This document shows, in pieces, positions 8,837-17,438 of a DNA stretch of 64,000 bases. Position 1 is the first letter of the stretch. Each line of letters begins with the position of its first letter. The position numbers and the translations under genes are program-made. The stretch is taken from assembly GCF_002900095.1 (NCBI RefSeq), contig NZ_LLKN01000002.1:124001-188000 (forward strand), read 5' to 3'. Source of the DNA: Salegentibacter mishustinae. GTDB lineage: Bacteria; Bacteroidota; Bacteroidia; Flavobacteriales; Flavobacteriaceae. The notes beneath the pieces are model-generated. The model had not been told where the DNA came from, did no database searches, and saw only the letters and a list, made by a program, of their open reading frames with translations.

Positions 8837-9922
8837 TTACAATTTTTCTGCTCCCTTTCCAACCTGGTCGCAAATATACTGCCCTTTTTCACAATAGGCA
8901 ACAAGCTCATTCTTAATGAATTCTAAAACTTTTTCTTTATGCATCTCTGGATAAAGTAGATGTACATTGGCGCCGGCATCCAGAGTGAAACAAATTGGAG
9001 TTTTGGTGTTTTCCCTAAACTCCCATATTTTATTAATAATTTCAAGCGTATTAGGCTTCATTAGAATAAAATAAGGATTGCTGCTCATCATCATCGCGTG
9101 CAAAGTAAGTGCCTCACTTTCTACGATAGCAATAAATTCTTCCAAATTTCCGGAAGTAAAAATTTGCTTCAATTTGTCTAAATTAGAATGTGCCTGGGCA
9201 AAACGCTCTTCAGCAAATGGATGGCCGTGCATTAAATTATGACCAACGCTACTGCTTACCTGCTTTTGCCCTTTGTCTACCAACAAAATGGTATCCTGGT
9301 AACTTTTAAACACCTCATCAATTTCAAACGGGTATTTTATTCCGAATAAATCACTGCTTTCCGGAATATTCTGGTGTTCGCCCCATTCGATTAATTCACC
9401 TTCTAAACTACGGCAAGCACTCCCTGAACCTAACCTGGCTAAAAAAGAAGCTTTTTTATAGAAAAACTCATCATTAACAACCTCAGGATTCAATTCTTTT
9501 TCCAGACTCATGACGCAAAGCGCAAGAGCGCTCATCCCGCTTGCGGAAGATGCTATTCCGCTGCTATGAGGAAAGGAATTTTCAGTATGAATAAAAAACT
9601 TATAGTCTTTTAAAAACGGTGCATATTGCTCAATACGTTTAAAAAACTGCTGAATTTTCGGTTTAAAATCTTCCTTCCTTTTTCCTTCAAAATAAAGTTC
9701 AAAATCAAAAGTCGCAGATGGTTCTGGCTTCTTCTGAAACTCCATTTTCGTAGTGGTTTTACAATTTTTCAAGGTAAAACTCACTGAAGGATTCGCCGGA
9801 ATCTGATTCTCCTTTTTACCCCAATATTTTACCAGGGCAATATTGCTGGGAGACTTCCAGGTAACTTCTCCTTTTTCGATGTTGCCTGAAAATTGCTTTG
9901 GAATAAAATCCTGTTCGCGCAT
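8837..9922 (-). CDS. mvaD: Diphosphomevalonate decarboxylase
   Basis: A 361-residue GHMP-family enzyme that should convert diphosphomevalonate to isopentenyl diphosphate. The substrate loop VKYWGK is at 31-36, the ATP loop PHSSGIASSASG at 118-129, and the LDAGANVH motif with the catalytic aspartate lies near the C-terminus. It heads a minus-strand operon with mevalonate kinase, a UbiA prenyltransferase and guanine deaminase, showing that this bacterium uses the mevalonate route for isoprenoids, as is common in Flavobacteriaceae. A -7 box TATCTTTG lies 75 bases upstream. Confidence 0.88.
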   Translation of the reverse strand: MREQDFIPKQFSGNIEKGEVTWKSPSNIALVKYWGKKENQIPANPSVSFTLKNCKTTTKMEFQKKPEPSATFDFELYFEGKRKEDFKPKIQQFFKRIEQYAPFLKDYKFFIHTENSFPHSSGIASSASGMSALALCVMSLEKELNPEVVNDEFFYKKASFLARLGSGSACRSLEGELIEWGEHQNIPESSDLFGIKYPFEIDEVFKSYQDTILLVDKGQKQVSSSVGHNLMHGHPFAEERFAQAHSNLDKLKQIFTSGNLEEFIAIVESEALTLHAMMMSSNPYFILMKPNTLEIINKIWEFRENTKTPICFTLDAGANVHLLYPEMHKEKVLEFIKNELVAYCEKGQYICDQVGKGAEKL

Positions 9923-9996
9923 AGCAAAATTTTAGTAAAACGCCTGTTGCAAAAGCTTAAGGCATTAGATTGAAAATTGAAATCTTACTTAGGCCG

Positions 9997-10004
9997 CAAA
10001 GATA
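9997..10004 (-). promoter_or_regulatory. -7 promoter box of the mevalonate operon
   Basis: TATCTTTG on the minus strand matches TAnnTTTG exactly and lies 75 bases before the mvaD start. No -33 TTG is found at the usual spacing. The rest of the 188-base divergent gap to tspO shows no other clear signal. Confidence 0.4.
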
Positions 10005-10110
10005 TGTTTTATGTTTTGGGAATTTTCTTTCCCTATCAAAATAAATTTTTATTTTAGTAAGGACAAACTTCTTCGTTTTAACCGGGAAGTTACCCGAAAC
10101 CAACCTTAAA

Positions 10111-10587
10111 ATGACCAAAAAACTCTTTTTACGAAGTTCTGTGGCCATTGGCATTTGTTTGCTTTTCGGGTTTATGGGCGCTATTGCCACCCAGGCAGGC
10201 ACCGCAGATTGGTATCCCGACTTGAATAAACCCTGGTTTAATCCGCCTGACGCCTTTTTTGGCCCTATTTGGTTAATTATGTATGTTTTAATGGGGATTG
10301 CCGCAGGAATTGTATGGAGCAAAGGTTTCTACCACAAATGGGTGAAAACCGCTTTATATCATTTTGGCTTTCAACTTTTAATTAACGGTTCCTGGTCTTT
10401 ACTTTTCTTCGGAATACAAAAACCATTTTTAGCTTTACTAAGCATCATTTTATTATTTATACTAATATTAATCACTATAAAATGGTTTAGAGTGGTAAGC
10501 AATACCGCGGCGTATTTAATGATACCCTATGCAGTTTGGGTATTGTTTGCTATGATCTTAAATTTTGAGATCTGGCGACTTAATTAA
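10111..10587 (+). CDS. tspO: TspO/MBR family tryptophan-rich sensory protein
   Basis: A 158-residue five-helix membrane protein. The loop PWFNPPDAFFGPIW (41-54) is the signature of the family and lines the porphyrin or cholesterol pocket in known structures; later helices carry the usual Trp and Asn positions such as NGSWS. TspO proteins bind and may degrade tetrapyrroles, and in some bacteria modulate light or oxygen responses. No tetrapyrrole genes are adjacent. The start is the first ATG, followed by a basic stretch and the first helix. The stop overlaps the convergent flavoprotein gene by 4 bases. Confidence 0.87.
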   Translation: MTKKLFLRSSVAIGICLLFGFMGAIATQAGTADWYPDLNKPWFNPPDAFFGPIWLIMYVLMGIAAGIVWSKGFYHKWVKTALYHFGFQLLINGSWSLLFFGIQKPFLALLSIILLFILILITIKWFRVVSNTAAYLMIPYAVWVLFAMILNFEIWRLN

Positions 10588-11804
10588 TCTTCACTCATAG
10601 CCTGCGCCGCAAGAAAACCGCCTGTCCAGGCATTTTGAAAGTTAAATCCGCCGGTTATGGCATCTATATTTAAAACCTCTCCAGCCAAAAACAGGTTTTT
10701 ATGAAGTTTACTCTCAAAAGTTTTAAAATTAACTTCTTTTAAATTAACTCCTCCCGCAGTAACAAATTCTTCTTTAAAGGTACTTTTTCCATTTACTTTA
10801 AAAGTCGCTGCAGTAAGTTGTACGCTTAAATTTTGAAGCTGATTTTTATTTAAATCGGCCCAGGTAGTGCCTTCTGCAATTCCAGATGCTATTACCAGGT
10901 TTTTCCATAAGCGTTTAGGCAAATCGAATTGCGCATTTTTCATCACCTGTTGTTTAGCTAATTTTGATTTTAGATCTTTTAAACTAGACAAAATATCTTC
11001 TGAATTAAACCCGGGCAACCAGTTTACCAGTATTTCAAATTGATAATTTAATTTCTCCAAGTCTCTTGCTCCCCAGGCTGATAGTTTTAAAATTCCCGGC
11101 CCACTCATTCCCCAATGAGTAATTAGCAAAGGTCCTTTACTTTCTAAATTGACATTTTTAGAATTTATTTTAACCTCGGCTTCGGTAGCGATTCCGGGTA
11201 GATCTTTAATTCGGGCATCTTGAATATTGAAAGTAAAAAGAGAAGGAACAGGTTCTATAATTTCATGACCCAGCTTCTTGAGTATATTCCACATTTTAGG
11301 ATTGCTCCCGGTGGCGAGCATAATTTTATCTGCAGAAAAATATCCTTTACTGGTTTTAACCATCCAGCACTTTTCTTCCTTTTGAAAATTTTGAACTGCG
11401 TGGCTCTTAAATACCTGAATCTTTAATCTTTCGGTTTCCTGTAAAAAGCAATTAATAATACTTTGCGAATCATCTGAAACAGGAAAAATTCGGCCGTCAT
11501 CTTCGATCTTTAATTCAATCCCTTTTTTCTCAAACCATTCCATGGTATCTCCGGTCATAAATCCGTGAAAAGGCCCAAGCAATTCTTTTTCTCCACGGGG
11601 ATAATTGAGGCTAAGTTCCTTCGGAATAAATTCGGCGTGTGTTACATTACACCTTCCCCCACCCGAAATTTTCACTTTGGTTAGCACTTCTTTCCCACGT
11701 TCAAAAATGGCAATTTTTAGATTGGGGTTAAATTCAGCTGCATTTATCGCGGTAAAAAAGCCTGCTGCTCCCCCGCCTATAATTATAATATCGAAATGCT
11801 GCAT
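10584..11804 (-). CDS. NAD(P)/FAD-dependent oxidoreductase, HI0933/YhiN family
   Basis: A 406-residue flavoprotein. The N-terminal dinucleotide-binding motif IIIGGGAAGFFTA is at 6-18, the loop VKISGGGRCNVTH follows at about residue 44, and the C-terminus has LAGEVLNIDAITGGFNFQNA, the second FAD-contacting region that defines this family. The family is widespread; structures show FAD bound, but the physiological substrate is unknown. The gene is followed by a convergent tspO with a 4-base overlap and preceded by a glycerophosphodiesterase gene 59 bases upstream, with which it may be cotranscribed. Confidence 0.82.
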   Translation of the reverse strand: MQHFDIIIIGGGAAGFFTAINAAEFNPNLKIAIFERGKEVLTKVKISGGGRCNVTHAEFIPKELSLNYPRGEKELLGPFHGFMTGDTMEWFEKKGIELKIEDDGRIFPVSDDSQSIINCFLQETERLKIQVFKSHAVQNFQKEEKCWMVKTSKGYFSADKIMLATGSNPKMWNILKKLGHEIIEPVPSLFTFNIQDARIKDLPGIATEAEVKINSKNVNLESKGPLLITHWGMSGPGILKLSAWGARDLEKLNYQFEILVNWLPGFNSEDILSSLKDLKSKLAKQQVMKNAQFDLPKRLWKNLVIASGIAEGTTWADLNKNQLQNLSVQLTAATFKVNGKSTFKEEFVTAGGVNLKEVNFKTFESKLHKNLFLAGEVLNIDAITGGFNFQNAWTGGFLAAQAMSED

Positions 11805-11863
11805 TTTTCTGGTTTCTAATTTTAAGTTGAAGATTTCCAGTTCAGGTTCTCTAATTCCATTAT

Positions 11864-12550
11864 TTATAAAAGTCGGTCGGGAAAATCTGAAATAATTCCG
11901 TCTACGCCAAATTCACGCATCCGCTGAATGTCTTCCGGTTCGTTAACCGTCCAGACGTTTACGTTGAAACCGGCCTCGTGAGATGCCTTTACATTATCCC
12001 GGGTAATTATTCCTAAAGACGGGTGAATTGCCGAGGCCTTAAGGAGTTTCCCCAGTTCTATAGCTTCGGTCACACTGGCTTTACTCAAAATTCCCAGCGC
12101 CACCTTTTCGTCCAATTTTCGCATCTGAAACAGCTCATTTTTCTGAAAACTGGAAACGATAAAATCTTTATAGGTCCAGTTTTTTTCTGCTATATATTTT
12201 TTAATGATTCCGGCAGTAGACGTAGCGGTGTTTAAACCTTTTAATTCAATATTTATAGTACATTTTCCCTGAATAAAATCCAGGACTTCGGTAAGTAGCG
12301 GTATCTCAAATTCATCCTCTACTTTTAAGACTTTTATTTCGGTTAAAGACTTTTTAGCAACTTCACCACTTCCATTGGTAGTTCGATCTAAAGTAAAATC
12401 GTGAATCACCACCAATTCACCGGTTTCACATCTATGCACATCAATCTCTATAGCATCAACGCCAAAATTCAATGCCTTTTGGATGCTTTCTAAAGTATTT
12501 TCGGCCAAATGTCCTTCGGCGCCACGATGACCAATTTTCAATAAATTCAT
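11864..12550 (-). CDS. Glycerophosphodiester phosphodiesterase
   Basis: A 228-residue GDPD-family TIM barrel. Catalytic and metal residues are visible: His8 and Arg9 in IGHRGAEGHLAENT, Glu35 and Asp37 in EIDVHR, and His50 in VIHD. It should hydrolyse glycerophosphodiesters to glycerol 3-phosphate and an alcohol. There is no signal peptide, so it is probably cytoplasmic and acts in phospholipid turnover. A full -7 box lies 4 bases before the ATG, which suggests a leaderless or nearly leaderless message. Confidence 0.87.
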   Translation of the reverse strand: MNLLKIGHRGAEGHLAENTLESIQKALNFGVDAIEIDVHRCETGELVVIHDFTLDRTTNGSGEVAKKSLTEIKVLKVEDEFEIPLLTEVLDFIQGKCTINIELKGLNTATSTAGIIKKYIAEKNWTYKDFIVSSFQKNELFQMRKLDEKVALGILSKASVTEAIELGKLLKASAIHPSLGIITRDNVKASHEAGFNVNVWTVNEPEDIQRMREFGVDGIISDFPDRLL

Positions 12551-12554
12551 TTTG

Positions 12555-12562
12555 CAAAGGTA
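12555..12562 (-). promoter_or_regulatory. -7 promoter box at the glycerophosphodiesterase start
   Basis: TACCTTTG on the minus strand matches TAnnTTTG. Its last base is 5 bases from the A of the ATG at 12550, so transcription would start at or next to the start codon. No -33 TTG is seen at 18-21 bases upstream. Confidence 0.45.
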
Positions 12563-12743
12563 TTCAATTAACTCAAATGCGTGTTTCTTTAACGATATCT
12601 GGTTTTTTAATGAACATTTAGAAACTCTTATAAATTCTTAACATTTTATTGTAACCTATGCTTCTTAATTTTATAATATAATGTTCTGAAACCCCGTATA
12701 AAATATCAACACTTAGGGTTGCCGCACTAATTAAAACTTTATT

Positions 12744-13265
12744 ATGGAGAAATGGTTTGAAGCGTCCTGGACGTCTATAATAGCAATTTTGCTAACCGCT
12801 TTAGGAATTTACGTGGCAATTATACTTTTTACACGAATTGCGGGAAAACGTAGTTTTTCTAAAATGTCAAGTTTTGACTTTGCGATGACGGTTGCAGTAG
12901 GTTCTATTATAGCTTCAACCATTTTATCTAAATCTGTGAGTCTGGTACAGGGAATTGTTGGTCTTGCCGCAGTATATATTTTACAAATCTCGGCTGCGTT
13001 CTTAAGACGCTGGACCTGGGTTCAAAAAGCAATAGACAATTCACCCTTACTACTTATGGATAAGCAAACTATATTATACGAGAACCTAAAAAAGGCCAGG
13101 GTAACCGAAGGTGACTTGCGTTCCAAATTAAGGGAAGCTAATGTTTTAGACCTTTCCCAGGTACGTGCAGTAGTATTTGAAACCACAGGAGATATTTCAG
13201 TTTTACATACCTCGGAAGAGGATCGGGAACTGGAAGACTGGCTTACCAAAGATGTAATGAGATAA
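12744..13265 (+). CDS. DUF421 membrane protein (YetF-like)
   Basis: A 173-residue protein with three hydrophobic helices in the first 90 residues, then a soluble domain of about 80 residues. The pattern F-x-R-I-x-G-K-R-x-x-x-K-M-S-x-F-D-F at the end of helix 1 and the AVVFETTGDISV strand near the C-terminus are family marks. In Bacillus, DUF421 proteins such as YetF affect spore and membrane lipid properties, but the molecular function is not established. The gene stands alone: 193 bases of divergent gap precede it and 125 bases follow before the next cassette. Confidence 0.75.
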   Translation: MEKWFEASWTSIIAILLTALGIYVAIILFTRIAGKRSFSKMSSFDFAMTVAVGSIIASTILSKSVSLVQGIVGLAAVYILQISAAFLRRWTWVQKAIDNSPLLLMDKQTILYENLKKARVTEGDLRSKLREANVLDLSQVRAVVFETTGDISVLHTSEEDRELEDWLTKDVMR

Positions 13266-13340
13266 ATCTACCTAAAAAAATAGATTATCGGGCTGCCTGT
13301 TAATCTTATTAAATTTTGAATTAATTTATTCTTAAACCGT

Positions 13341-13394
13341 ATGGAACGCCAGCTTATAGATGGTAGTTTTATAAAAAACCATTCGATATTATGA
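13341..13394 (+). other. Possible 17-codon leader reading frame before the YcgG-like gene
   Basis: An ATG at 13341 opens a 17-codon frame whose TGA stop (13392-13394) overlaps the ATG of the YcgG-like gene in an ATGA arrangement. The peptide would be MERQLIDGSFIKNHSIL. The overlap is what translational coupling looks like, but so short a frame can arise by chance. Confidence 0.25.
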
Positions 13395-14086
13395 ATTCTT
13401 CTGGAGTAAAACCTAAAGTGAAAAAATGGAAAGTTAATGCAGATGAAGCTGCAGAATTAGCGTTTAAAGATTTTGTTTTGACTAAAGACCATCCCTGTAT
13501 GATGGCACAAACCGTGGTAAGCCAGAATCATTTAGACCTGCATACCTACGGTGAATTTCCCAGCCGAAAAACAGCCAAAGAAATCTATAAGGATTTACAG
13601 AACTATATAGAAAAGTACGATTTTGAGTCTAATGAATTCTATACTTTTATGGCCGTTTTTAAAGACCAGGATTCATTTTCTGAAACACAATTTGAAACTG
13701 CACTTTGGAAACAACTGGAGTTCTTACATGATATAGACAATGAAGACTGGGATTCTGAAGTTAGCGATAATCCTGAAGAGAAAAATTTTAGCTTTAGCAT
13801 TGCCGGAAAAGCCTTTTATATGGTGGGCATGCATCCAAACAGCAGTCGCAAGGCAAGGCAGAGTCCTTATCCCGCAATTGCTTTTAATTTACACTGGCAA
13901 TTTGAAAAGTTAAGAGAAATGGGAGCATTTAATACCGTTCGCGATAAGATTAGAGAACGTGATATAGAATTTCAGGGGAATATAAACCCTATGCTGGAAG
14001 ACTTTGGAGAAAATAGCGAGGCCAGGCAGTATAGCGGCCGTAAAGTTGAGGAGGAATGGAAATGCCCATTCCACAGAAAAAATTAA
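13391..14086 (+). CDS. YqcI/YcgG family protein (GntA-like N-hydroxylase family)
   Basis: A 231-residue soluble protein of the YqcI/YcgG family. Family marks are HPCMMAQ (34-40), the central MVGMHPNSSRKARQSPYPAI stretch and the FNLHWQFEKLRE helix that follows it. The one well-known member, GntA of guanitoxin synthesis, is described as a heme-dependent N-hydroxylase acting on a guanidino compound. The gene is first in a three-gene cassette: its stop is 2 bases before the PaiB-like start, which overlaps a DUF1989 gene. A role in oxidising a small nitrogen compound is an inference from family and context. Confidence 0.75.
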   Translation: MNSSGVKPKVKKWKVNADEAAELAFKDFVLTKDHPCMMAQTVVSQNHLDLHTYGEFPSRKTAKEIYKDLQNYIEKYDFESNEFYTFMAVFKDQDSFSETQFETALWKQLEFLHDIDNEDWDSEVSDNPEEKNFSFSIAGKAFYMVGMHPNSSRKARQSPYPAIAFNLHWQFEKLREMGAFNTVRDKIRERDIEFQGNINPMLEDFGENSEARQYSGRKVEEEWKCPFHRKN

Positions 14087-14088
14087 AT

Positions 14089-14706
14089 ATGTATCAGCCC
14101 AAAAAATACAAAAAAGACGATCCTGAATTTCTTTTTAAATTTATACAGCAGCATCCTTTTGCAACTTTTATACTTAATGGTAAAAAAATTTTAGCTACTC
14201 ATATTCCGGTGCTCACAAAAGGCACTGCAAAAGATTTTCTTCTCTTTTCACATATAGCCAACCATAATGAGCAGTTTAAATACTTAAAAGACGATACAGA
14301 AGCTTTATTGATTTTTCAGGGCGCACACGGCTATATTTCTTCTTCCTGGTATAAAGAAAAAGACATTAGCACCTGGGACTATTCTGCGGTACACGTAAAT
14401 GTAAAACTGAAAATACAATCCCGGCAGGAACTTGAAGACTCGCTAAAAGAACTGGTTGCAACTTTTGAAAAGCCGCAGGAAGATCCTTTGTATTATAAAG
14501 ACATTCCAAAAAAAATGCTGGATGAACATTTGCCTTTAATTACAGGATTTTGGTGTGAAGTAGAAGAAATTAAAGGTATTGCAAAACTGCACCAGGGTTA
14601 TGATAAGGAAGATATTGATTCGGTCACCGCAAATTTGGAAAAACAGCAAAATAATTTAAATTCCGCGTTAAGCGAAAACATTAAAAAAGAGCATAAATGC
14701 AAGTAA
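14089..14706 (+). CDS. PaiB-like FMN-binding protein
   Basis: A 205-residue protein of the PaiB (FMN-binding negative regulator) family, a split-barrel flavin fold. It opens with the family start MYQP, and has ATHIPVL, an HIANHN stretch and the GAHGYISSSWY motif. Usual members continue with a VPTWNYVAVH-like motif, here changed to ISTWDYSAVH. The open frame begins at 14056 inside the preceding gene, but the ATG at 14089 gives the family N-terminus and a clean 2-base gap. Some members were called regulators of sporulation proteases; a flavin reductase or oxidase role is equally possible. Its 3' end overlaps the DUF1989 gene by 10 bases. Confidence 0.75.
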   Translation: MYQPKKYKKDDPEFLFKFIQQHPFATFILNGKKILATHIPVLTKGTAKDFLLFSHIANHNEQFKYLKDDTEALLIFQGAHGYISSSWYKEKDISTWDYSAVHVNVKLKIQSRQELEDSLKELVATFEKPQEDPLYYKDIPKKMLDEHLPLITGFWCEVEEIKGIAKLHQGYDKEDIDSVTANLEKQQNNLNSALSENIKKEHKCK

Positions 14707-15275
14707 TAAAAAAACAATCTGGAGCCGCCTTTAAATTAAAAAAAGGACAGAAATTGAAAGTGATAGATGCCGAAGGTGAACAGGTTAGCGATATGGTTTT
14801 ATTTAATGCAAAAGACAGAAGGGAAAAACTATCTTCAGGAAAAACCCTGGATTTCGAAGAATCTATTTTAATAAGTTCAGGAAACTTTCTTTGGAGCAAT
14901 CGCAGTAATAAAATGGCAGAAATCCTTGAAGATACGAACGGGAGAAACGATTTTTTGCTTGCTCCATGCAGCCCCGAAACTTTTGAAGTGATGTATGATT
15001 ACGATGGTTACCATCCCAGCTGTTTTGAAAACCTATATACCAGCCTGGAAAAATATGAAATTCAGCCAGACGATATTCCTACGGCTTTCAACATTTTTAT
15101 GAACGTTCAGTTTGATGAGAAGGGAAAAATTAGTGTTGACCCGCCACTTAGTAAAGCGGGAGACTATGTGCTATTTGAAGCAAAAATGGATCTTATTGTT
15201 GCTTTAACTGCCTGCTCTGCCGAAGACAGCAACAACGGTAGTTTTAAACCCATACATTACGAGATATTAACTTAA
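14697..15275 (+). CDS. DUF1989 / urea carboxylase-associated family protein
   Basis: A 192-residue protein of the DUF1989 family. The likely metal site is formed by Cys91 (APCSPETF), His106 and Cys109 (HPSCFENL), matching the C-x-H-x-x-C arrangement seen in family members. Two DUF1989 proteins, formerly annotated as urea carboxylase-associated proteins, form carboxyguanidine deiminase in guanidine breakdown. Here there is only one gene, with no carboxylase or allophanate hydrolase beside it. It overlaps the PaiB-like gene by 10 bases and is followed by a strong terminator, so it closes the cassette. Guanidino-related hydrolysis is a reasonable guess, not shown. Confidence 0.75.
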   Translation: MQVIKKQSGAAFKLKKGQKLKVIDAEGEQVSDMVLFNAKDRREKLSSGKTLDFEESILISSGNFLWSNRSNKMAEILEDTNGRNDFLLAPCSPETFEVMYDYDGYHPSCFENLYTSLEKYEIQPDDIPTAFNIFMNVQFDEKGKISVDPPLSKAGDYVLFEAKMDLIVALTACSAEDSNNGSFKPIHYEILT

Positions 15276-15302
15276 AACTTCTAGAAAATACAAACCGAAT
15301 AT

Positions 15303-15350
15303 AAAAAAACTGCCCGGAAATGGTTTGAAGCCTATTTCCGGGCAGTTTTT
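15303..15350. terminator. Bidirectional terminator between the DUF1989 and clpX genes
   Basis: A perfect 13-base inverted repeat, ACTGCCCGGAAAT and its complement, is flanked by seven A on the left and five T on the right, so it can end transcripts from both strands. It separates the YcgG-PaiB-DUF1989 cassette from the converging clpP-clpX genes. Confidence 0.85.
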
Positions 15351-15371
15351 ATAATATACTAAGGTCTAGGT

Positions 15372-16604
15372 TTAAGAAACTGCTTTAAGCTTGCTTATAG
15401 TAGACTTATTTAATTTTTCTTCGGCATAAGCGCGAGATACTTTTAGCTTGCTTTTGCCGCTTTCGGGCATTTCAAACATCGCATCGGTAAGCACTGCTTC
15501 ACATAAAGATCTTAATCCTCTTGCTCCCAGTTTATATTCTACCGCTTTCTCAACTATATAATCCAAAGCGTCATCGGTCATTTCAAACTCGATATCGTCC
15601 ATTTCAAACAACTTCTTATATTGTTTTATAATGGCGTTTTTAGGCTCGGTTAAAATAGAACGAAGCGTACTTTCGTCAAGCGGATTCATATAAGTAAGTG
15701 CCGGTAATCTTCCTATTATTTCAGGAATAAGTCCGAAATCCTTTAAATCCTTCGGAATAATATATTTTAACAAGTTGGTTCTTTCTATATTATCCTCGCT
15801 TTTTGAAGCGCTGAAACCAACTGCCTGCATATTTAATCGCTTACTAATGTTGCGCTCAATACCATCAAAAGCTCCTCCTGCAATGAAAAGGATATTTTCG
15901 GTATCTACCTCAACAAATTTTTGATCGGGGTGTTTACGACCTCCTTTTGGCGGCACGTTAACGGTGGTTCCTTCCAGTAATTTTAATAATGCCTGCTGAA
16001 CACCTTCCCCAGAAACATCTCTGGTAATTGAAGGATTATCACTTTTACGGGCAATTTTATCTATTTCATCAATAAATACAATTCCGCGTTGTGCTTTTTC
16101 AACATTATAATCGGCTGCCTGAAGCAATCTTGTTAAAATACCTTCTACATCTTCACCCACGTAACCTGCTTCGGTAAGAACCGTAGCATCTACAATAGCC
16201 AAAGGCACATTAAGCATTTTTGCAATAGTTTTTGCGATAAGGGTTTTCCCTGTACCGGTTTCCCCAACCATTACGATGTTAGATTTTTGAATCTCAACAT
16301 CATCACCGCTTGCCGGTTGCAAGAGCCTTTTGTAGTGGTTATAAACCGCTACCGACATCACTTTTTTGGTTGCTTCCTGCCCAATTACATACTGATCCAA
16401 AAATTCTTTAATCACTTTTGGTTTACTCAGCATTAAGTCTGAAGACAATTCTTTAGCTTCCCCCTGTTTGAGTTCTTCTAAAACAATGCCGTGAGCCTGC
16501 TCTATACATTTGTCACATATATGCGCATCCAGCCCAGCTATAAGTAAGTTGGTTTCAGGTTTTTTTCTACCGCAAAACGAACATTCTAATTCTTCTTTCG
16601 CCAT
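15372..16604 (-). CDS. clpX: ClpX, ATP-dependent unfoldase subunit of ClpXP
   Basis: A 410-residue AAA+ unfoldase. The N-terminal zinc site is Cys8, Cys11, Cys30 and Cys33; Walker A GETGTGKT is at 114-121 and Walker [10 protein letters not shown] follows. It recognises tagged substrates and feeds them to ClpP in the cytoplasm. The frame extends five codons to a TTG at 16619, but [12 protein letters not shown] is the usual start. The clpP gene lies directly upstream on the same strand with a 52-base gap, and tig before it, the widespread tig-clpP-clpX order. Confidence 0.95.
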   Translation of the reverse strand: MAKEELECSFCGRKKPETNLLIAGLDAHICDKCIEQAHGIVLEELKQGEAKELSSDLMLSKPKVIKEFLDQYVIGQEATKKVMSVAVYNHYKRLLQPASGDDVEIQKSNIVMVGETGTGKTLIAKTIAKMLNVPLAIVDATVLTEAGYVGEDVEGILTRLLQAADYNVEKAQRGIVFIDEIDKIARKSDNPSITRDVSGEGVQQALLKLLEGTTVNVPPKGGRKHPDQKFVEVDTENILFIAGGAFDGIERNISKRLNMQAVGFSASKSEDNIERTNLLKYIIPKDLKDFGLIPEIIGRLPALTYMNPLDESTLRSILTEPKNAIIKQYKKLFEMDDIEFEMTDDALDYIVEKAVEYKLGARGLRSLCEAVLTDAMFEMPESGKSKLKVSRAYAEEKLNKSTISKLKAVS

Positions 16605-16656
16605 TTCGTCAAATTTCAATTTCCAGTATATAAAATAATAAACTGGTAATTAATTC

Positions 16657-17334
16657 TTATCCTTCTCTCGTTAAAATTTCATCGATCATACCGTATTCTT
16701 TGGCTTTATCGGCCTTCATCCAGTAATCACGATCACTATCTTCCTCTATCTTCTCGTAAGTTTGTCCGGAATGCTTAGCAATAATCTCGTATAATTCCTT
16801 TTTAAGGGTTAAGATTTCCCTTGCGGTGATCTCTATATCACTAGCCTGCCCCTGGGCACCACCAAGAGGTTGGTGAATCATTACCCTGGAATGTGGCAAA
16901 CCGCTTCTTTTTCCTTTTTCACCGGCACAAAGTAATACTGCGCCCATAGAAGCTGCCATACCTGTACAAATTGTAGCCACATCTGGTTTTATGAACTGCA
17001 TAGTATCATAAATTCCCAAACCTGCATAAACACTTCCTCCCGGAGAATTAATGTAGATCTGGATATCTTTAGAAGCATCTGTACTTTCTAAAAATAACAT
17101 CTGTGCTTGTATAATATTTGCAACCTGATCGTTAATTGCAGTACCCATAAAGATAATTCTATCCATCATCAACCTGGAAAAAACATCCATAGCAACCGCG
17201 TTCATTTGTCGCTCTTCAATAATATTAGGGGTCATCCCCGTAGGAGTCATACTGCTCACTATTTTTTGGTAATAGTTACTATTTATACCGTGATGCTTAG
17301 TGGCGTATTTTTCAAATTCTTTTCCGTAATCCAT
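16657..17334 (-). CDS. clpP: ClpP, serine protease subunit
   Basis: A 225-residue ClpP with an N-terminal propeptide-like extension of about 25-30 residues relative to mature E. coli ClpP. The catalytic serine is Ser129 in GMAASMGA and the histidine His154 in RVMIHQP; the acidic member lies in the DSDRDYWM segment near residue 200. It assembles into a barrel with ClpX caps. I took the ATG at 17334 and not the TTG one codon earlier. A hairpin between tig and clpP suggests partly separate expression. Confidence 0.95.
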   Translation of the reverse strand: MDYGKEFEKYATKHHGINSNYYQKIVSSMTPTGMTPNIIEERQMNAVAMDVFSRLMMDRIIFMGTAINDQVANIIQAQMLFLESTDASKDIQIYINSPGGSVYAGLGIYDTMQFIKPDVATICTGMAASMGAVLLCAGEKGKRSGLPHSRVMIHQPLGGAQGQASDIEITAREILTLKKELYEIIAKHSGQTYEKIEEDSDRDYWMKADKAKEYGMIDEILTREG

Positions 17335-17379
17335 CAATCTTTTTTTTAAGCTTTTTCTCTTAGCTGCCTTTTAAGTGAA

Positions 17380-17409
17380 AAGGCGTTAACCCGAATGGTT
17401 TAACGCCTT
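17380..17409 (-). terminator. Hairpin between tig and clpP, weak terminator or attenuator
   Basis: The repeat AAGGCGTTAA (17380-17389) and its complement (17400-17409) forms a 10-base stem. On the minus strand only a short TTTT follows, so it may thin rather than stop the tig transcript before clpP. Confidence 0.5.
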
Positions 17410-17438
17410 AAATATAAGTATAAATTTATAGAAAAAGC

